A DNA stretch of 64,000 nt, taken from Bacillus sp. OV322. Lineage in GTDB: Bacteria > Bacillota > Bacilli > Bacillales > DSM-1321. Under the pieces are notes generated by a model, which was not told the origin of the DNA, searched no databases, and saw only the letters and a list, made by a program, of their open reading frames with translations. Location of the stretch: the NCBI RefSeq assembly GCF_900112495.1, contig NZ_FOMA01000003.1:446003-510002 (forward strand). The letters run 5' to 3'. Shown one piece after another: positions 62,880 to 64,000 of the stretch. The translations under genes and the position numbers were made by a program. How positions within the stretch are numbered: position 1 is the stretch's first letter; each line of letters begins with the position of its first letter.

Positions 62880-63875
62880 ATGAAGATGGCATCCGAATTT
62901 AACCGAATGAATCCGCCTCTTACTATACCGGATATTGATACAATGATTCTGCAGCTTAAGAAAAATAAAGAGTACAGGTATGATCCATTATTGGATACTA
63001 AAATGGATAAAAGAAATGTGAAAGAGAAAATTGCAGAAATATCAATGGAAATTGAAACAGCTTCAAAGCAGATCAGTGAAATTTTTCATTATGTACAGCG
63101 TACAGAAACTGTTCCTCTGCAGGAAATAAACCATGCCATCATTCCTACCATTACTAAAGCAGCAGAAATTCCGCATATTTATTACCTTTTCAAGGAGATG
63201 CTGGAGAAGGATGAATACACTTACAGGCATAATATTTGTGTAGGCATCATTTCAACCTATATTGGAAAATGGCTGGGACTAACAGGAGAAGCACTGACAG
63301 AACTTACGCTTGCTTCTACCCTGCATGATATCGGTAAAACCAAGATTAAAAGCCATATCCTTCATAAACCAGGCAAACTTTCCGAAAAAGAATACGAAGA
63401 AGTAAAGCTTCATACCGTCTACGGGTATGAGCTGCTTAAAAAGGTCCCAGAACTCCCGCCATCGATACCTCTTACGGCTTTATCGCACCATGAAAGGGAA
63501 AACGGGGAAGGGTATCCATTCCGGCTAAAAGGAAAAAATACAAACTATTTTGCCAAGATCGTTGCAGTGGCTGATGTGTTTCATGCGATGTCTTCTGACC
63601 GTGTATATCATGAAGCCATTCCTTTTTATCATGTTATCAGGCAAATGAATGAGGATGCGTTCGGTAAGTTCGATCCGTCCATCCTCCTTGTATTTTTGAA
63701 TAAAATCATGGAATCTCTTGTAGGAAAGCAAGTCATGCTAAGCAATAAGATCCAGGGGCAGATTATTATGATCAATCCTTATGATCCCATTCATTCCCTG
63801 GTAAAATCCGGCGAAGAAATCATTGACCTGAATAAGGAGAGGGAAATTAAGATTGAAAGGGTACTGAGTGAATAA
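62880..63875 (+). CDS. HD-GYP domain protein
   Basis: 331 residues. HD domain with H in YRHNICVG, HDIGKTKI (metal His-Asp), LHTVYGYELL, then SHHERENGEGYPF (HH-E-x3-G-x-GYP signature) and AVADVFHAMSSDRVY. All HD-GYP metal positions look present, so c-di-GMP or related cyclic dinucleotide hydrolysis is plausible. No membrane or receiver domain. ATG at 62880 with GGAAAAGGG before it; the TTG at 62874 is too near. C-terminal part about 240-331 is not assigned. Confidence 0.88.
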   Translation: MKMASEFNRMNPPLTIPDIDTMILQLKKNKEYRYDPLLDTKMDKRNVKEKIAEISMEIETASKQISEIFHYVQRTETVPLQEINHAIIPTITKAAEIPHIYYLFKEMLEKDEYTYRHNICVGIISTYIGKWLGLTGEALTELTLASTLHDIGKTKIKSHILHKPGKLSEKEYEEVKLHTVYGYELLKKVPELPPSIPLTALSHHERENGEGYPFRLKGKNTNYFAKIVAVADVFHAMSSDRVYHEAIPFYHVIRQMNEDAFGKFDPSILLVFLNKIMESLVGKQVMLSNKIQGQIIMINPYDPIHSLVKSGEEIIDLNKEREIKIERVLSE

Positions 63876-63913
63876 TGCCTAAAGAAAAGCCAGAATCCGG
63901 CAAACTGAACTGT

Positions 63914-63965
63914 AACCCGAATAATGGACACTTATAAAAAAGTCCCTTATTCGGGTTTTTTGTGT
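63914..63965 (+). terminator. Terminator of the HD-GYP gene
   Basis: AACCCGAATAA / TTATTCGGGTT with inner GGAC/GTCC pairs and six T. Confidence 0.85.
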
Positions 63966-64000
63966 TCTTTTGCAATAAACCCGTTATAATCAAATCAAAT

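Overview
The window is a chromosomal segment from a spore-forming, low-to-medium GC member of the Bacillaceae (Bacillus sensu lato). The evidence is gene content and order rather than a marker gene. It has the bacillithiol genes bshA and bshB1, spore genes (sspM-like, sspL-like, cotD-like), a type B RNase P RNA, and a gene order that follows, block by block, the B. subtilis region from ypjD to ypeQ. The exact genus and species cannot be set from the sequence alone.

Layout. (1) 1-6.2 kb: end of a YitT-type membrane gene on the minus strand, then a tight plus-strand operon ypjD-dapB-mgsA-bshB1-bshA-cca-birA (lysine/cell-wall precursor synthesis, methylglyoxal shunt, bacillithiol, tRNA maturation, biotin control). 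(2) 6.2-8.7 kb: panBCD (pantothenate) behind a long leader with a possible attenuator. (3) 8.7-17.7 kb: tandem repeat units, then dinG, ypmA, ypmB, aspB, asnS, dnaD, nth, ypoC. (4) 17.8-24.5 kb: ponA-recU on the minus strand, then the yppC/yppD/yppE/yppG group with an sspM-like gene. (5) 24.5-32.7 kb: Hsp20, the mitomycin repair pair mrfA-mrfB, cotD-like, ypsA, gpsB, rnpB and the 23S rRNA methyltransferase gene rlmL (ypsC). (6) 32.7-35.1 kb: a decaying island of type VII secretion-like accessory genes, closed by a diverged copy of the 3' end of rlmL. (7) 35.1-43.6 kb: cspD, ypvA, an AT-rich aminoglycoside nucleotidyltransferase-like gene, an Eis-like acetyltransferase, ypwA and a short-chain dehydrogenase. 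(8) 43.8-46.1 kb: guanine riboswitch plus xpt-pbuX. (9) 46.1-51.7 kb: a second dehydrogenase, CheX-like and GNAT genes, an IS1595-type transposase remnant, the type III polyketide synthase pair bpsA-bpsB and a very small membrane protein behind a Fur-box-like operator. (10) 51.8-64 kb: dynA, a sulfurtransferase, ypcP, sspL, an EamA transporter, two RNase H-like genes, a zinc-finger protein and an HD-GYP protein.

Most of the window is conserved core. The less ordinary parts are: the rlmL-flanked decayed island; two families of dispersed structured repeats (about eight copies of a 130-220 bp element with terminal inverted repeats, and a tandem array of a second element); the putative Fur-controlled 47-residue membrane protein; the panB leader; the large composite hairpin after ypcP; and several very small genes (cysteine-pair zinc-ribbon type and membrane type) with strong ribosome binding sites. 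I did not find an intact, clearly new multi-gene system. The best candidates for undescribed biology are the small proteins, the repeats and the island.
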